Source of the DNA: JAZLIL01 sp045617405
GTDB lineage: Bacteria; Bacillota; Clostridia; Lachnospirales; Lachnospiraceae
Reading direction: 5' to 3'
Assembly (NCBI GenBank): GCA_045617405.1
Contig: JAZLIL010000144.1
Span: 1-6,904, forward strand
Length of the DNA: 6,904 nt
This document shows positions 1 through 6,392 of the stretch, in pieces (position 1 is the first letter of the stretch; each line of letters starts with the position of its first letter). The notes beneath the pieces were generated by a model, which saw only the letters and a program-made list of their open reading frames with translations, made no database searches and was not told the origin of the DNA. Position numbers and translations under genes: made by a program.

Positions 1-291
1 ACATGGCTACGATCCGACTTGATTCTGAAGCATTTTGACAATGCACTTCATGTTTTCTTCTGTGCCGATCCCGAATGGAGAAAGCTCAGAATGATGAAGC
101 AGTTTCCCGACATGACGGAGAAGCAGATGGCAGACCAGCTTGCAGCAATCGACAGACAGCGAAACAAGTACTGCAGCTACCACACAAAGACGGAATTCGG
201 CGCCGCAAGGTACTACGATTTTTGCCTCAACACCTCAAGGCTCGGAATGGACTACTGCAAACAGCTCATTCTCGATGCTGTCAGGAAATAG
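1..291 (+). CDS. Cytidylate kinase-like family protein, C-terminal part (5' end outside window)
   Basis: The reading frame is open from base 1 and ends at TAG 289-291, so only the last 96 residues are present; the TTG at 19 is probably an internal Leu codon, not the start. The visible part resembles the C-terminal half of the cytidylate-kinase-like P-loop family (PF13189 type). It has a hydrophobic strand before an acidic turn (HVFFCADPEWRKLRMM), a helix rich in charged residues, an IDRQRNKYCSYHT segment like the family's lid region (DKxRxxYYxxxT), and a YDFCLNTSRLGMD segment like the family's YDLCLNSSxLGIE close. Such proteins are annotated as nucleotide kinases, but the true substrate of this subfamily is often untested. 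The P-loop would lie upstream of the window, so its integrity cannot be judged. The assignment rests on remembered family patterns and is fairly likely, not certain. An intrinsic terminator directly follows. Confidence 0.62.
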   Translation, partial: TWLRSDLILKHFDNALHVFFCADPEWRKLRMMKQFPDMTEKQMADQLAAIDRQRNKYCSYHTKTEFGAARYYDFCLNTSRLGMDYCKQLILDAVRK

Positions 292-306
292 AATAAACGG
301 TTATTG

Positions 307-347
307 AAGGGTGACAGCGGAGCTTTCTTTCTGTCATCCTTTTTTAT
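307..347 (+). terminator. Rho-independent terminator after the cytidylate-kinase-like gene
   Basis: Bases 307-317 pair with 331-341 as an 11-bp stem containing one G-U pair (core GGGTGACAG against CTGTCATCC). The loop is 13 nt, and a run of six T (340-345) follows immediately. The stem begins 15 nt after the stop codon of the upstream gene. The structure should separate that transcript from glf. The A-rich left arm is too short for me to claim good bidirectional activity. Confidence 0.85.
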
Positions 348-403
348 CAGGGAAAGATATTTGCCTGCGGCAGGAAGAGTACAGTGGGAGGCGGGAGTGA
401 AAA

Positions 404-1516
404 ATGGCGGATTATGAATATCTGATTGTCGGTGCGGGGCTGTTTGGAGCTACCTTCGCACATGAGATGAAGGAGGCGGGACACAGGTGCCTTGTGATTG
501 ACAGACGCGACCATGTGGCCGGAAACATCTACACGAAGAAGCAGTCGGGAATTGATGTTCATGTTTACGGTGCACACATCTTTCACACGAATGACGATCG
601 CGTCCGGGAATTTGTAAATAAGTTTGCTTCCTTCAATAATTTTGTCAATTCACCTGTTGCGAACTATCGCGGCGAACGGTACAATCTCCCTTTCAATATG
701 AACACCTTCAATCAGATGTGGGGAGTCAGAACCGCCTCCGAGGCGAAGAAAATCATCGAATCGCAGATAGCGGGACTAAACATCGGAGAACCCGCGAATC
801 TTGAGGAACAGGCCTTGAAGCTTGTTGGGCGCGATGTCTATGAGAAGCTTGTGAAGGGTTACACCGAGAAGCAGTGGGGAAGACCGTGCAGTGAGCTCCC
901 CGCATTTATTATCAGGCGGCTTCCGCTCAGATTCGAGTACGACAACAACTATTTTGATGCGAAGTATCAGGGAATCCCCACGGAGGGTTACACTACAATG
1001 GTAGAAAGAATGCTCGAAGGGATTGAAGTAAGAACGGGCACTTCATATAACGAAGCAAAGGCGGAGGGAATTTGCGCGAAGAAGACAATCTATACCGGAA
1101 TGATAGACGAGTTCTTTGATTATTCACTTGGCGAACTTGAGTACAGATCTCTCCGGTTTGAAACGAAGGAACTTGAGATGTCCGATTTCCAGGGAAATGC
1201 CGTCGTAAACTACACCGATTCAAAGCCTGCATACACAAGGATCATTGAGCACAAGCATTTTACGTTCGGAAAAGGACCGGTGACGATCGTCACAAAAGAG
1301 TATCCCGCGGCGTGGAAGAGGGGAGACGAACCCTGCTATCCCGTCAACAGCGAAGAAAATAACAGACTCTATGAAAAATATAAAGAACTTGCAAAAAAGC
1401 GCGGCGACGTGATTTTTGCCGGAAGACTCGGTGAGTACCGGTATTACGATATGGATGCCACTGTCCTGTCGGCCCTGACGCTTGCCGACAGGCTAAAATC
1501 ATGCGCGTTGTCCTAG
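404..1516 (+). CDS. glf: UDP-galactopyranose mutase
   Basis: This FAD flavoenzyme interconverts UDP-galactopyranose and UDP-galactofuranose in the cytoplasm, supplying the donor for galactofuranose in surface polysaccharides. At 370 aa it is a normal length. The N-terminal dinucleotide fold has GxGxxG at residues 10-15, followed by HVAGNIYT (37-44) and YGAHIFHT (55-62). Residues matching the Klebsiella enzyme's active site fall at a constant offset of two: Tyr153 and Trp158 (GYTEKQW), Arg172, Tyr183, Arg279, Tyr312, and Arg341, Tyr347 and Asp349 (GRLGEYRYYDMD). All are present, so the protein looks intact. ATG 404 is preceded by GGGAG (393-397), and the fold starts at residue 5, which supports this start. 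No galactofuranosyltransferase or other glycan gene lies beside it here. It sits between a terminator upstream and a likely promoter downstream, so it may be a single transcription unit, but I found no convincing promoter of its own. Confidence 0.97.
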   Translation: MADYEYLIVGAGLFGATFAHEMKEAGHRCLVIDRRDHVAGNIYTKKQSGIDVHVYGAHIFHTNDDRVREFVNKFASFNNFVNSPVANYRGERYNLPFNMNTFNQMWGVRTASEAKKIIESQIAGLNIGEPANLEEQALKLVGRDVYEKLVKGYTEKQWGRPCSELPAFIIRRLPLRFEYDNNYFDAKYQGIPTEGYTTMVERMLEGIEVRTGTSYNEAKAEGICAKKTIYTGMIDEFFDYSLGELEYRSLRFETKELEMSDFQGNAVVNYTDSKPAYTRIIEHKHFTFGKGPVTIVTKEYPAAWKRGDEPCYPVNSEENNRLYEKYKELAKKRGDVIFAGRLGEYRYYDMDATVLSALTLADRLKSCALS

Positions 1517-1520
1517 ATAC

Positions 1521-1548
1521 TTGATTTATTTCGCGTTATATGTATACT
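1521..1548 (+). promoter_or_regulatory. Likely sigma-A promoter for the PilZ-hprK run
   Basis: TTGATT (1521-1526) and TATACT (1543-1548) are separated by 16 nt, each matching the vegetative consensus at four or five of six positions. The spacer is AT-rich and a TG pair sits directly before the -10 box. The predicted transcript start is near 1555, giving a leader of about 46 nt before the PilZ ATG. It begins 4 nt after the glf stop, and no terminator separates glf from it, so some read-through from glf is possible. This is a pattern match only. Confidence 0.6.
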
Positions 1549-1600
1549 TAGTAGGTGGTGATTTGTCGTTTTTGGGGGAATGACGATAAGGGGGATATAA

Positions 1601-2278
1601 ATGGACCTGACGGTACTGCAACCGGGGATGGAGCTTTCACTGGGCTGCGCCGGTAATGGCGGGGCTATTGAACTCAAGGTAGAGGTCATGGAAGTGATCT
1701 CTACTTGTGTTGTCGTGAAGCCGATTATGCATGACGGAAAAATGCTTGATTTTTCGACTAGCGACCTTGACATGACGCTTATGATCCTCGAGGACGAGAA
1801 GCTTTATGGTTGGGAGCATGTAGTGGTGAAAGCCGGAATCCTGAGGGGACGCGACAGATGTCATCTTATTTATTGCGTCGGAGAAGCTGTGAGCATCAAC
1901 AGAAGAAAGAGCTTTCGGGTTTATTTCGGATGCTCGGGCTGGATGAAGCGTCTCAACGGAGTGTCTCCTGAGGAAATCACTGTAAGGGATGTCAGTAATG
2001 AAGGCGTCGGAATAATCTGCCAGGGCACAAACATGATGGCAATCAATGAGCTTGTCGATCTTGAGTTCAGTCACAGGGAAGTTAGCGGAATTAAGCTTCA
2101 CAGTCGTGTGGTCCGCGTGAGGGAACTTAAGGACGGAAGAGTGGAATATGGCTGCAGAATAGTCAAGGCGCCGGCAAATCTTACCCAGTTTTTGACCAGG
2201 AAGCAGCTTGATATTAGACGAAATGCAATGAAGAAGCTGACGCAGCAGCAGATGGGCGAAACACCTGACAATACCTGA
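1601..2278 (+). CDS. PilZ-domain (YcgR-like) c-di-GMP receptor protein
   Basis: This is a 225-aa soluble two-domain protein. Residues 1 to about 95 form a beta-rich N-terminal domain like the YcgR-type domain of flagellar brake proteins. Residues about 98-200 form a PilZ domain with both c-di-GMP signatures: RxxxR (Arg102-KSF-Arg106) and DxSxxG (Asp130-VSNE-Gly135). A YGCRIV strand (183-188) is typical of the end of the PilZ barrel. The motifs predict binding of cyclic di-GMP and a change in domain packing, but the output (motility, exopolysaccharide synthesis or other) cannot be read from the sequence. There are no membrane segments. The start is well fixed: an in-frame TAA lies immediately before ATG 1601, and an AAGGGGG ribosome binding site (1588-1594) precedes it. 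The Gln/Lys-rich tail ends within a 10-bp tandem repeat. It lies 40 nt upstream of hprK, an unusual place for a PilZ gene in my memory of clostridial genomes. Confidence 0.88.
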   Translation: MDLTVLQPGMELSLGCAGNGGAIELKVEVMEVISTCVVVKPIMHDGKMLDFSTSDLDMTLMILEDEKLYGWEHVVVKAGILRGRDRCHLIYCVGEAVSINRRKSFRVYFGCSGWMKRLNGVSPEEITVRDVSNEGVGIICQGTNMMAINELVDLEFSHREVSGIKLHSRVVRVRELKDGRVEYGCRIVKAPANLTQFLTRKQLDIRRNAMKKLTQQQMGETPDNT

Positions 2279-2318
2279 CATGGAATCTGCCTGAGTCAGA
2301 GATAAAGAAGGAGGCAAT

Positions 2319-3242
2319 ATGTTTTCCGTCAGTCTTGATAAATTAATTGAAAAAATGAAGCTGGAGAACCTTACTCCGGAGCTTGAGACAAAAAACGTTC
2401 AGATTTCAAAGCCCGACGTAAACAGACCTGCACTTCAGCTTGCAGGTTTCATGGAAAAGTTCGACAATGACAGAATTCAGATAATCGGAAACGTGGAGTA
2501 CGCCTATCTCGGAACGCTTGCCGACCGTGAGGAGGTTTTTGACAAGTTCTTAAGCTACGGCAGTCCCTGTGTTGTGTTTTGCAGAAGCCTTGAGGTTTCC
2601 GATTCAATGATTGCGCAGGCGATTAAGCATAAGGTATCAATCCTGAGAACAGACAAAACAACATCATCATTTATGGCCGAGGTAATCAAGTGGCTGAATG
2701 TTGAACTTGCTCCCTGCATTACAGTGCATGGTGTTTTAGTCGATGTTTACGGCGAAGGAATCTTAATCACAGGTGAATCGGGAATCGGAAAGAGTGAGGC
2801 GGCGCTGGAACTTATTAAGCGTGGTCACAGACTTGTCAGTGACGACGTTGTTGAAATCAGAAAAGTCAGCGATGATACTCTTATCGGGTCATCGCCTGAA
2901 ATAACAAGACATTTTCTTGAGGTCAGAGGTATAGGCATCATTAACATAAAGGCACTGTTTGGCGTTGAATGTGTTAAGAATACGCAGGCCATTGACCTCG
3001 TTATCAATCTTGAAGATTGGAAAAAGGATAATTCCTACGACAGAATAGGTCTTGAGGAGCAGTATGTTGAGTACCTTGGCAACAAGGTAACCTGCCACAA
3101 TATCCCGATAAGACCGGGTCGTAATCTCGCGGTCATATGTGAGGCGGCCGCAGTTAACTGCAGGCAGAAGAAGATGGGCTATGATGCTGCCGCAGAGCTT
3201 TATAAAAGGATAACAAGCAGAAATTTCAACGAGATCCGTTAG
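2319..3242 (+). CDS. hprK: HPr kinase/phosphorylase
   Basis: This bifunctional enzyme phosphorylates Ser46 of HPr or Crh when fructose-1,6-bisphosphate and ATP are high, and removes the phosphate when inorganic phosphate is high. It controls CcpA-dependent catabolite repression. The 307-aa length is normal. The N-terminal regulatory domain covers about residues 1-130. The C-terminal kinase domain has HGVLVDVYG (His138), Walker A GESGIGKS (152-159), SDD with the catalytic aspartate (174-176), the family signature EVRGIGIINI (201-210) and PIRPGRNLAVICE (263-275), all intact. The start ATG follows AAGGAGG (2308-2314) with a short 4-nt spacer. The gene shares the run with glk, murB, whiA and an HPr-like gene whose product keeps Ser46, so enzyme and probable substrate are encoded together. 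Confidence 0.98.
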   Translation: MFSVSLDKLIEKMKLENLTPELETKNVQISKPDVNRPALQLAGFMEKFDNDRIQIIGNVEYAYLGTLADREEVFDKFLSYGSPCVVFCRSLEVSDSMIAQAIKHKVSILRTDKTTSSFMAEVIKWLNVELAPCITVHGVLVDVYGEGILITGESGIGKSEAALELIKRGHRLVSDDVVEIRKVSDDTLIGSSPEITRHFLEVRGIGIINIKALFGVECVKNTQAIDLVINLEDWKKDNSYDRIGLEEQYVEYLGNKVTCHNIPIRPGRNLAVICEAAAVNCRQKKMGYDAAAELYKRITSRNFNEIR

Positions 3243-3267
3243 TTGAGCGGGGCGGGAATAATTAAGT

Positions 3268-3276
3268 AAGGAAAGG
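3268..3276 (+). promoter_or_regulatory. Ribosome binding site that complicates the glk start
   Basis: AAGGAAAGG is the only good Shine-Dalgarno sequence before glk. It suits two starts: TTG 3278 (AAGGA at 5-nt spacing), which is in frame with glk and would add 16 residues, and ATG 3282 (AAAGG at 5-nt spacing), which opens a 15-codon leader in another frame. It is about 49 nt from the conserved-domain start ATG 3326, too far to serve that start directly. Confidence 0.55.
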
Positions 3277-3281
3277 ATTGT

Positions 3282-3329
3282 ATGACGGCTGCCATCTTGC
3301 CATCATGCAGAAGTGTGCAATTATCATGA
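3282..3329 (+). CDS. Possible 15-aa leader peptide overlapping the glk start
   Basis: ATG 3282 begins an ORF for MTAAILPSCRSVQLS that stops at TGA 3327-3329. The stop overlaps the likely glk start in the four-base string ATGA (3326-3329), the classic arrangement for termination-reinitiation coupling. It has a good ribosome binding site (3268-3276), whereas ATG 3326 has none of its own. The peptide itself shows no recognisable motif and no run of one amino acid that would suggest attenuation. If glk instead starts at TTG 3278, this ORF is a coincidence. Confidence 0.35.
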   Translation: MTAAILPSCRSVQLS

Positions 3330-4267
3330 GTAAGGTTTGTTTTGGAATCGATCTGGGAGGAACATCCGTTAAACTCGGAATGTTCAGCGATTCCGGAGAA
3401 CTCCTTGAAAAGTGGGAAATTCCGACCAGCAAGGAAAACCAGCAGGAAACAGTTCCACGCGAAATGGCGGAGGCAGTTCTTAATAAGCTTTCCGAAAAAG
3501 GGATTGCAAGGGAAGACTGTCTCGGAGTTGGTGTCGGAGTACCCGGACCCGTAACTCCCGACGGAACGGTAATCAAGTGTGCAAACATCGATTGGGACAT
3601 TTTCAATGTTCAGAATGTCCTTGAAGGATATCTTAGCATGAAGGTCAGGGTATCAAACGATGCAAACGTGGCGGCTCTCGGCGAGTACTGGAAGGGCGGC
3701 GGACGCGGTTTCGGTGTTACTGTTCTTATTACGCTCGGAACGGGCATCGGCGGCGGTATTGTCATCAACGGGAAGCTCTACGCGGGAAATAACGGCGGAG
3801 CCGGCGAGATTGGTCACATGTGTGTGAACATGGATGAAACTGAAATCTGCGGATGCGGTTCATCGGGACATCTTGAACAGTATGCATCGGCAACCGGAAT
3901 CTGCCGTCTGGCGCGCGAAGAGCTTGAAAAGAATCCCTCGGAAAAGACACTGCTCCGCGGTCTGACCGATTTTACAACAAAGGAGATCTTTGAGGCCGTA
4001 AAGAATGGTGACGACCTCGCAAAGAGGGTTGTTGACAGATCCTGCAGATATCTGGCAATGGCCTGCACGAGCATAGCTACGTGCTATGATCCCGATGCAT
4101 TCATCATCGGCGGTGGTGTGAGCCGTGCCGGAAGTATAATAACGGATACCGTTGCAAAGTATTATAAGGAATGGAGTATGCTGGCTCTGAAGGAAGTCAG
4201 GTTTGTTCTTGCCGAGCTTGGAAACGATGCGGGAATCTACGGCTCGGCAGAGCTGGTATTGGACTGA
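3326..4267 (+). CDS. glk: ROK-family glucokinase
   Basis: This cytoplasmic ATP-dependent kinase probably makes glucose-6-phosphate from non-PTS glucose. Counting from ATG 3326 it has 313 aa, usual for the family. The phosphate-binding motif GIDLGGTSVKLG is at 7-18, the catalytic aspartate is Asp112 in NDAN (111-114), the glycine-rich ITLGTGIGGG is at 135-144, the EIGH sugar/zinc motif is at 161-164, and the zinc loop CGCGSSGHLE is at 175-184. In that loop the usual third cysteine is His182. An adenine-binding stretch IIGGGVSRAG follows at 260-269. I chose ATG 3326 because ROK proteins normally begin a few residues before the FGIDLGGT strand; however the ribosome binding site better fits TTG 3278 (329 aa) or a leader ORF, so the start is uncertain. 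The stop is 1 nt from murB. Other hexose specificity cannot be excluded, but the catabolite-control context favours glucose. Confidence 0.9.
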   Translation: MSKVCFGIDLGGTSVKLGMFSDSGELLEKWEIPTSKENQQETVPREMAEAVLNKLSEKGIAREDCLGVGVGVPGPVTPDGTVIKCANIDWDIFNVQNVLEGYLSMKVRVSNDANVAALGEYWKGGGRGFGVTVLITLGTGIGGGIVINGKLYAGNNGGAGEIGHMCVNMDETEICGCGSSGHLEQYASATGICRLAREELEKNPSEKTLLRGLTDFTTKEIFEAVKNGDDLAKRVVDRSCRYLAMACTSIATCYDPDAFIIGGGVSRAGSIITDTVAKYYKEWSMLALKEVRFVLAELGNDAGIYGSAELVLD

Positions 4268-4268
4268 T

Positions 4269-5168
4269 ATGAACATAGACAGATTGCGGCTGCATGTCGG
4301 TGACATAAGGGAAAATGTTCCGCTTGCGGCATTCACAACATTTAATATAGGAGGTCCGGCGCAGTACCTTGTGACACCGAAAAATGAGGAAGAGCTTTCA
4401 GCAATCCTCGGTTTCTGCCACGAGGAAAAGATTGTTCCCTTTATTCTCGGTAACGGGAGCAATCTTCTTATCAGCGATAAGGGCCTGAAGGGAATCACCA
4501 TCTGCATGAGAGGTTTTGATGCAGATGTTGCATTCGACCGGGACGGAAATGCAATAGCAGGTGCCGGCATCAGTCTTCGTAAATTTGCTACTACTATGGC
4601 AAAGAACGGTTTTACGGGATTTGAATTTGCCGCAGGTATCCCGGGAAGCTTTGGCGGGGCGATTGTTATGAATGCCGGCGCCTACGAAGGAGAGATGTCA
4701 CAGGTTATGGTCGGCATAAGGGCTATGGATATGGAAGGCCACGCTTTTAGTATTCAAAAGGATGAGTTCGGATACGGCTACAGAACTTCGATGATGCTTC
4801 GCAGAGGACTTCTTGTTCTTGAGGGAAGAGTCAAGCTTGAGCATGGTAATGCGGATGCGGCAATGGCAAAAATCTCGGAGCTTAATGCGAAGAGAAGGGA
4901 AAAGCAGCCGCTAGAGTATCCGAGTGCGGGAAGTGTGTTTAAGCGTCCCGAAGGGTATTTCGCCGGAAAACTTATTATGGATGCGGGACTCAGGGGCTTG
5001 CGTGCCGGCGGCGCTCAGGTGGCTGAGAAGCATTGCGGGTTTATCGTTAACACGGGAACCGCAACCGCCGCAGACGTCAAGAATCTTATTGAAGTGGTTC
5101 AGGCAAGGGTTTTTGAAAGGTTTGGAGTGAGACTGGAGCCTGAAATCAGGATTTTAGGTGAGTTTTAA
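4269..5168 (+). CDS. murB: UDP-N-acetylenolpyruvoylglucosamine reductase
   Basis: This FAD enzyme uses NADPH to reduce UDP-GlcNAc-enolpyruvate to UDP-N-acetylmuramate, the second committed step of peptidoglycan precursor synthesis in the cytoplasm. At 299 aa it fits the shorter type II form of Firmicutes. Visible motifs are TTFNIGGP (23-30), the FAD-binding GNGSNLLISDKG (61-72), GFEFAAGIPGSFGGAIVMNAG (117-137), GYGYRTS with Arg172 (168-174), SAGSVFKRP with the catalytic Ser222 (219-227), and LEPEIRILGE carrying the C-terminal catalytic glutamate (289-298). ATG 4269 was chosen because it puts the TTFNIGGP motif at the normal distance and lies 1 nt after the glk stop (TGA-T-ATG). The frame stays open upstream inside glk. 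There is little Shine-Dalgarno sequence, so translation is probably coupled to glk. Its TAA overlaps the whiA ATG as TAATG. Confidence 0.97.
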   Translation: MNIDRLRLHVGDIRENVPLAAFTTFNIGGPAQYLVTPKNEEELSAILGFCHEEKIVPFILGNGSNLLISDKGLKGITICMRGFDADVAFDRDGNAIAGAGISLRKFATTMAKNGFTGFEFAAGIPGSFGGAIVMNAGAYEGEMSQVMVGIRAMDMEGHAFSIQKDEFGYGYRTSMMLRRGLLVLEGRVKLEHGNADAAMAKISELNAKRREKQPLEYPSAGSVFKRPEGYFAGKLIMDAGLRGLRAGGAQVAEKHCGFIVNTGTATAADVKNLIEVVQARVFERFGVRLEPEIRILGEF

Positions 5169-6097
5169 TGTCGTTTGCAAGGGAAGTCAGTGCAGAACTT
5201 TCAAGGGTAGCAGTCAAGACAAGACACTGCAGGATTGCAGAGCTTGCCGCAATCGTGACGCTTTGCGGAAGCTTTGACCGGGAAAGAGGACTTACAATCA
5301 GAACTGATTGGAATGATTGCTGCAGTGTGGCCGTCGATCTTATCAGAAAGCTGTTTGACTACGAGTGCGAGCTTGAGGATGTTCAGATCCAGGGCGGCAA
5401 AGTGACACACATCATCAGCGTGTCTGACGGGAATGTGGTTGCCAATCTTCTTGGGGCAGTCAAGGCAGAGGCTGATGCAAACGGAAGATTTTGTGCGGGT
5501 TCGCAGGCATTTTCAAGGAGCTGCTGCAAGAGAGCTTTTATCAGAGGAGCTTACATTACGGCAGGGTCCATGAGCGATCCTGAGAAGGGTTATCATTTTG
5601 AAATCGACACTGATTCGAAAAAAGCCGTAAAGGTAATTTCGGAGGCAATCGGAGCCTTTGATATAGAGGCGAAGACCGTAATCAGAAAGAACAGATACGT
5701 CATCTATATAAAAGACGGAGATTCCATTGTAGATCTTTTAAATGTTATGGAGGCCCATGTGGCACTCATGAAGCTTGAGAATATCAGAATTCTCAAGGAG
5801 ATGCGCAATTCCGTCAACAAGCGGGTCAATTGCGAGGCGGCAAACATCAATAAGACTGTTGTGGCCGCATCAAGGCAGATTGATTGCATAAACCTGATAA
5901 TAAGTAAAGGCAGGTTTGATGAACTGACGGATGAGCTTAAGGATGTGGCTCTTGTCAGGCTTGACAATCCGGAGGCCTCACTTGAGGAGCTTGGGACAAT
6001 GTTAGAGAAGAGAGTCGGAAAGTCAGGGGTCAATCACAGACTGAAAAAGCTGATCAGCATTGCCGAAAGCATTGAAGGCAATGGTGCGATAGAGTAA
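5168..6097 (+). CDS. whiA: WhiA, DNA-binding protein of growth and division control
   Basis: WhiA is a conserved Gram-positive protein, a sporulation transcription factor in Streptomyces and a factor for division and chromosome segregation in Bacillus. The 309-aa product is of normal length. It begins with the family's SFAREVSAELSR N-terminus. It then shows the homing-endonuclease-like (LAGLIDADG fold) domain, with RGAYITAGSMSDPEKGYHFEI (126-146) as its clearest signature, and a C-terminal helix-turn-helix region from about 250 to 297 ending in VGKSGVNHRLKKL (283-295). NCEAANINKTVVAASRQ (221-237) is also family-typical. The start ATG overlaps the murB stop by one base, so translation is probably coupled. 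Most clostridial relatives have rapZ, often with yvcK, between murB and whiA; neither is here. Confidence 0.97.
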   Translation: MSFAREVSAELSRVAVKTRHCRIAELAAIVTLCGSFDRERGLTIRTDWNDCCSVAVDLIRKLFDYECELEDVQIQGGKVTHIISVSDGNVVANLLGAVKAEADANGRFCAGSQAFSRSCCKRAFIRGAYITAGSMSDPEKGYHFEIDTDSKKAVKVISEAIGAFDIEAKTVIRKNRYVIYIKDGDSIVDLLNVMEAHVALMKLENIRILKEMRNSVNKRVNCEAANINKTVVAASRQIDCINLIISKGRFDELTDELKDVALVRLDNPEASLEELGTMLEKRVGKSGVNHRLKKLISIAESIEGNGAIE

Positions 6098-6119
6098 TGA
6101 TTTAGGAGGAAAAGTTGTT

Positions 6120-6383
6120 ATGCTTCAGAAGAAAATGGTTTTCAGCGTTGTGTCGGATCTTGAAAGGAGACCGCTCGCAAAGCTCGTTCAGGAGGCGAGC
6201 AAGTTTGAGAGTACCATCTACATGGAGTACGAGGATAAGAAGGTCAACGCAAAGAGCATCATGGGCATGATGGGACTGTTCTCACTTATCAGCAAGGGCT
6301 CGGGCAGCAATGAGGTTAACGTAATAGTTGACGGAGGTGACGAAGCAGAAGCCCTTGCAGGAATTGAGGACTTCCTCGCTTAA
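6120..6383 (+). CDS. HPr-like (Crh-like) regulatory protein lacking the PTS histidine
   Basis: This 87-aa protein has the HPr fold signature in full: ERRPLAKLVQEASKFES (15-31) and VNAKSIMGMMGL (42-53). Position 15, the PTS phospho-acceptor His in HPr, is Glu15 (SDLERRP instead of the usual GLHARP), while Arg17 and the HprK target Ser46 are kept in exact canonical numbering. It therefore should not carry phosphate from Enzyme I to sugars but can be phosphorylated by HprK, as with Bacillus Crh, which has Gln at 15. P-Ser46 forms of such proteins act as CcpA co-repressors. The segment after the Ser46 helix (FSLISKGSGSNEVNV) is a few residues longer than in typical HPr. The start ATG follows AGGAGG (6104-6109) at 10 nt. 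It closes the hprK run, 22 nt after whiA. I left the symbol blank because crh is strictly the Bacillus name. Confidence 0.92.
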   Translation: MLQKKMVFSVVSDLERRPLAKLVQEASKFESTIYMEYEDKKVNAKSIMGMMGLFSLISKGSGSNEVNVIVDGGDEAEALAGIEDFLA

Positions 6384-6392
6384 CCTTAAAGA

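Noticed and set aside
19..21. TTG 19 as the start of the first gene
   Set aside because: The frame is open from base 1 and the remaining protein corresponds only to the C-terminal part of its family, so the true start is outside the window.
361..385. TTGCCT and TACAGT before glf as a promoter
   Set aside because: The spacing is about 13 nt and both boxes are weak; the region is mainly the glf ribosome binding zone.
1574..1600. Six-codon leader ORF (ATG 1580 to TAA 1600) directly before the PilZ start
   Set aside because: Its G-run is only 1 nt from the ATG, too close for a ribosome binding site, while the PilZ ATG has its own site at 1588-1594. Its value is only that its in-frame stop fixes the PilZ start.
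1637..2317. 226-codon open frame on the minus strand opposite the PilZ gene
   Set aside because: It is antisense to a gene with two intact PilZ motifs and a good ribosome binding site; its own translation shows no recognisable domain. It is a coding shadow.
4203..4268. Upstream in-frame extension of murB to 4203
   Set aside because: It would overlap the 3' end of glk by 65 nt and add a non-conserved N-terminus; ATG 4269 gives the normal MurB length and a coupled 1-nt junction.
3860..4570. 236-codon open frame on the minus strand across glk and murB
   Set aside because: It crosses two clearly conserved + strand genes and shows no family motif, so it is best explained by codon bias of the real genes.
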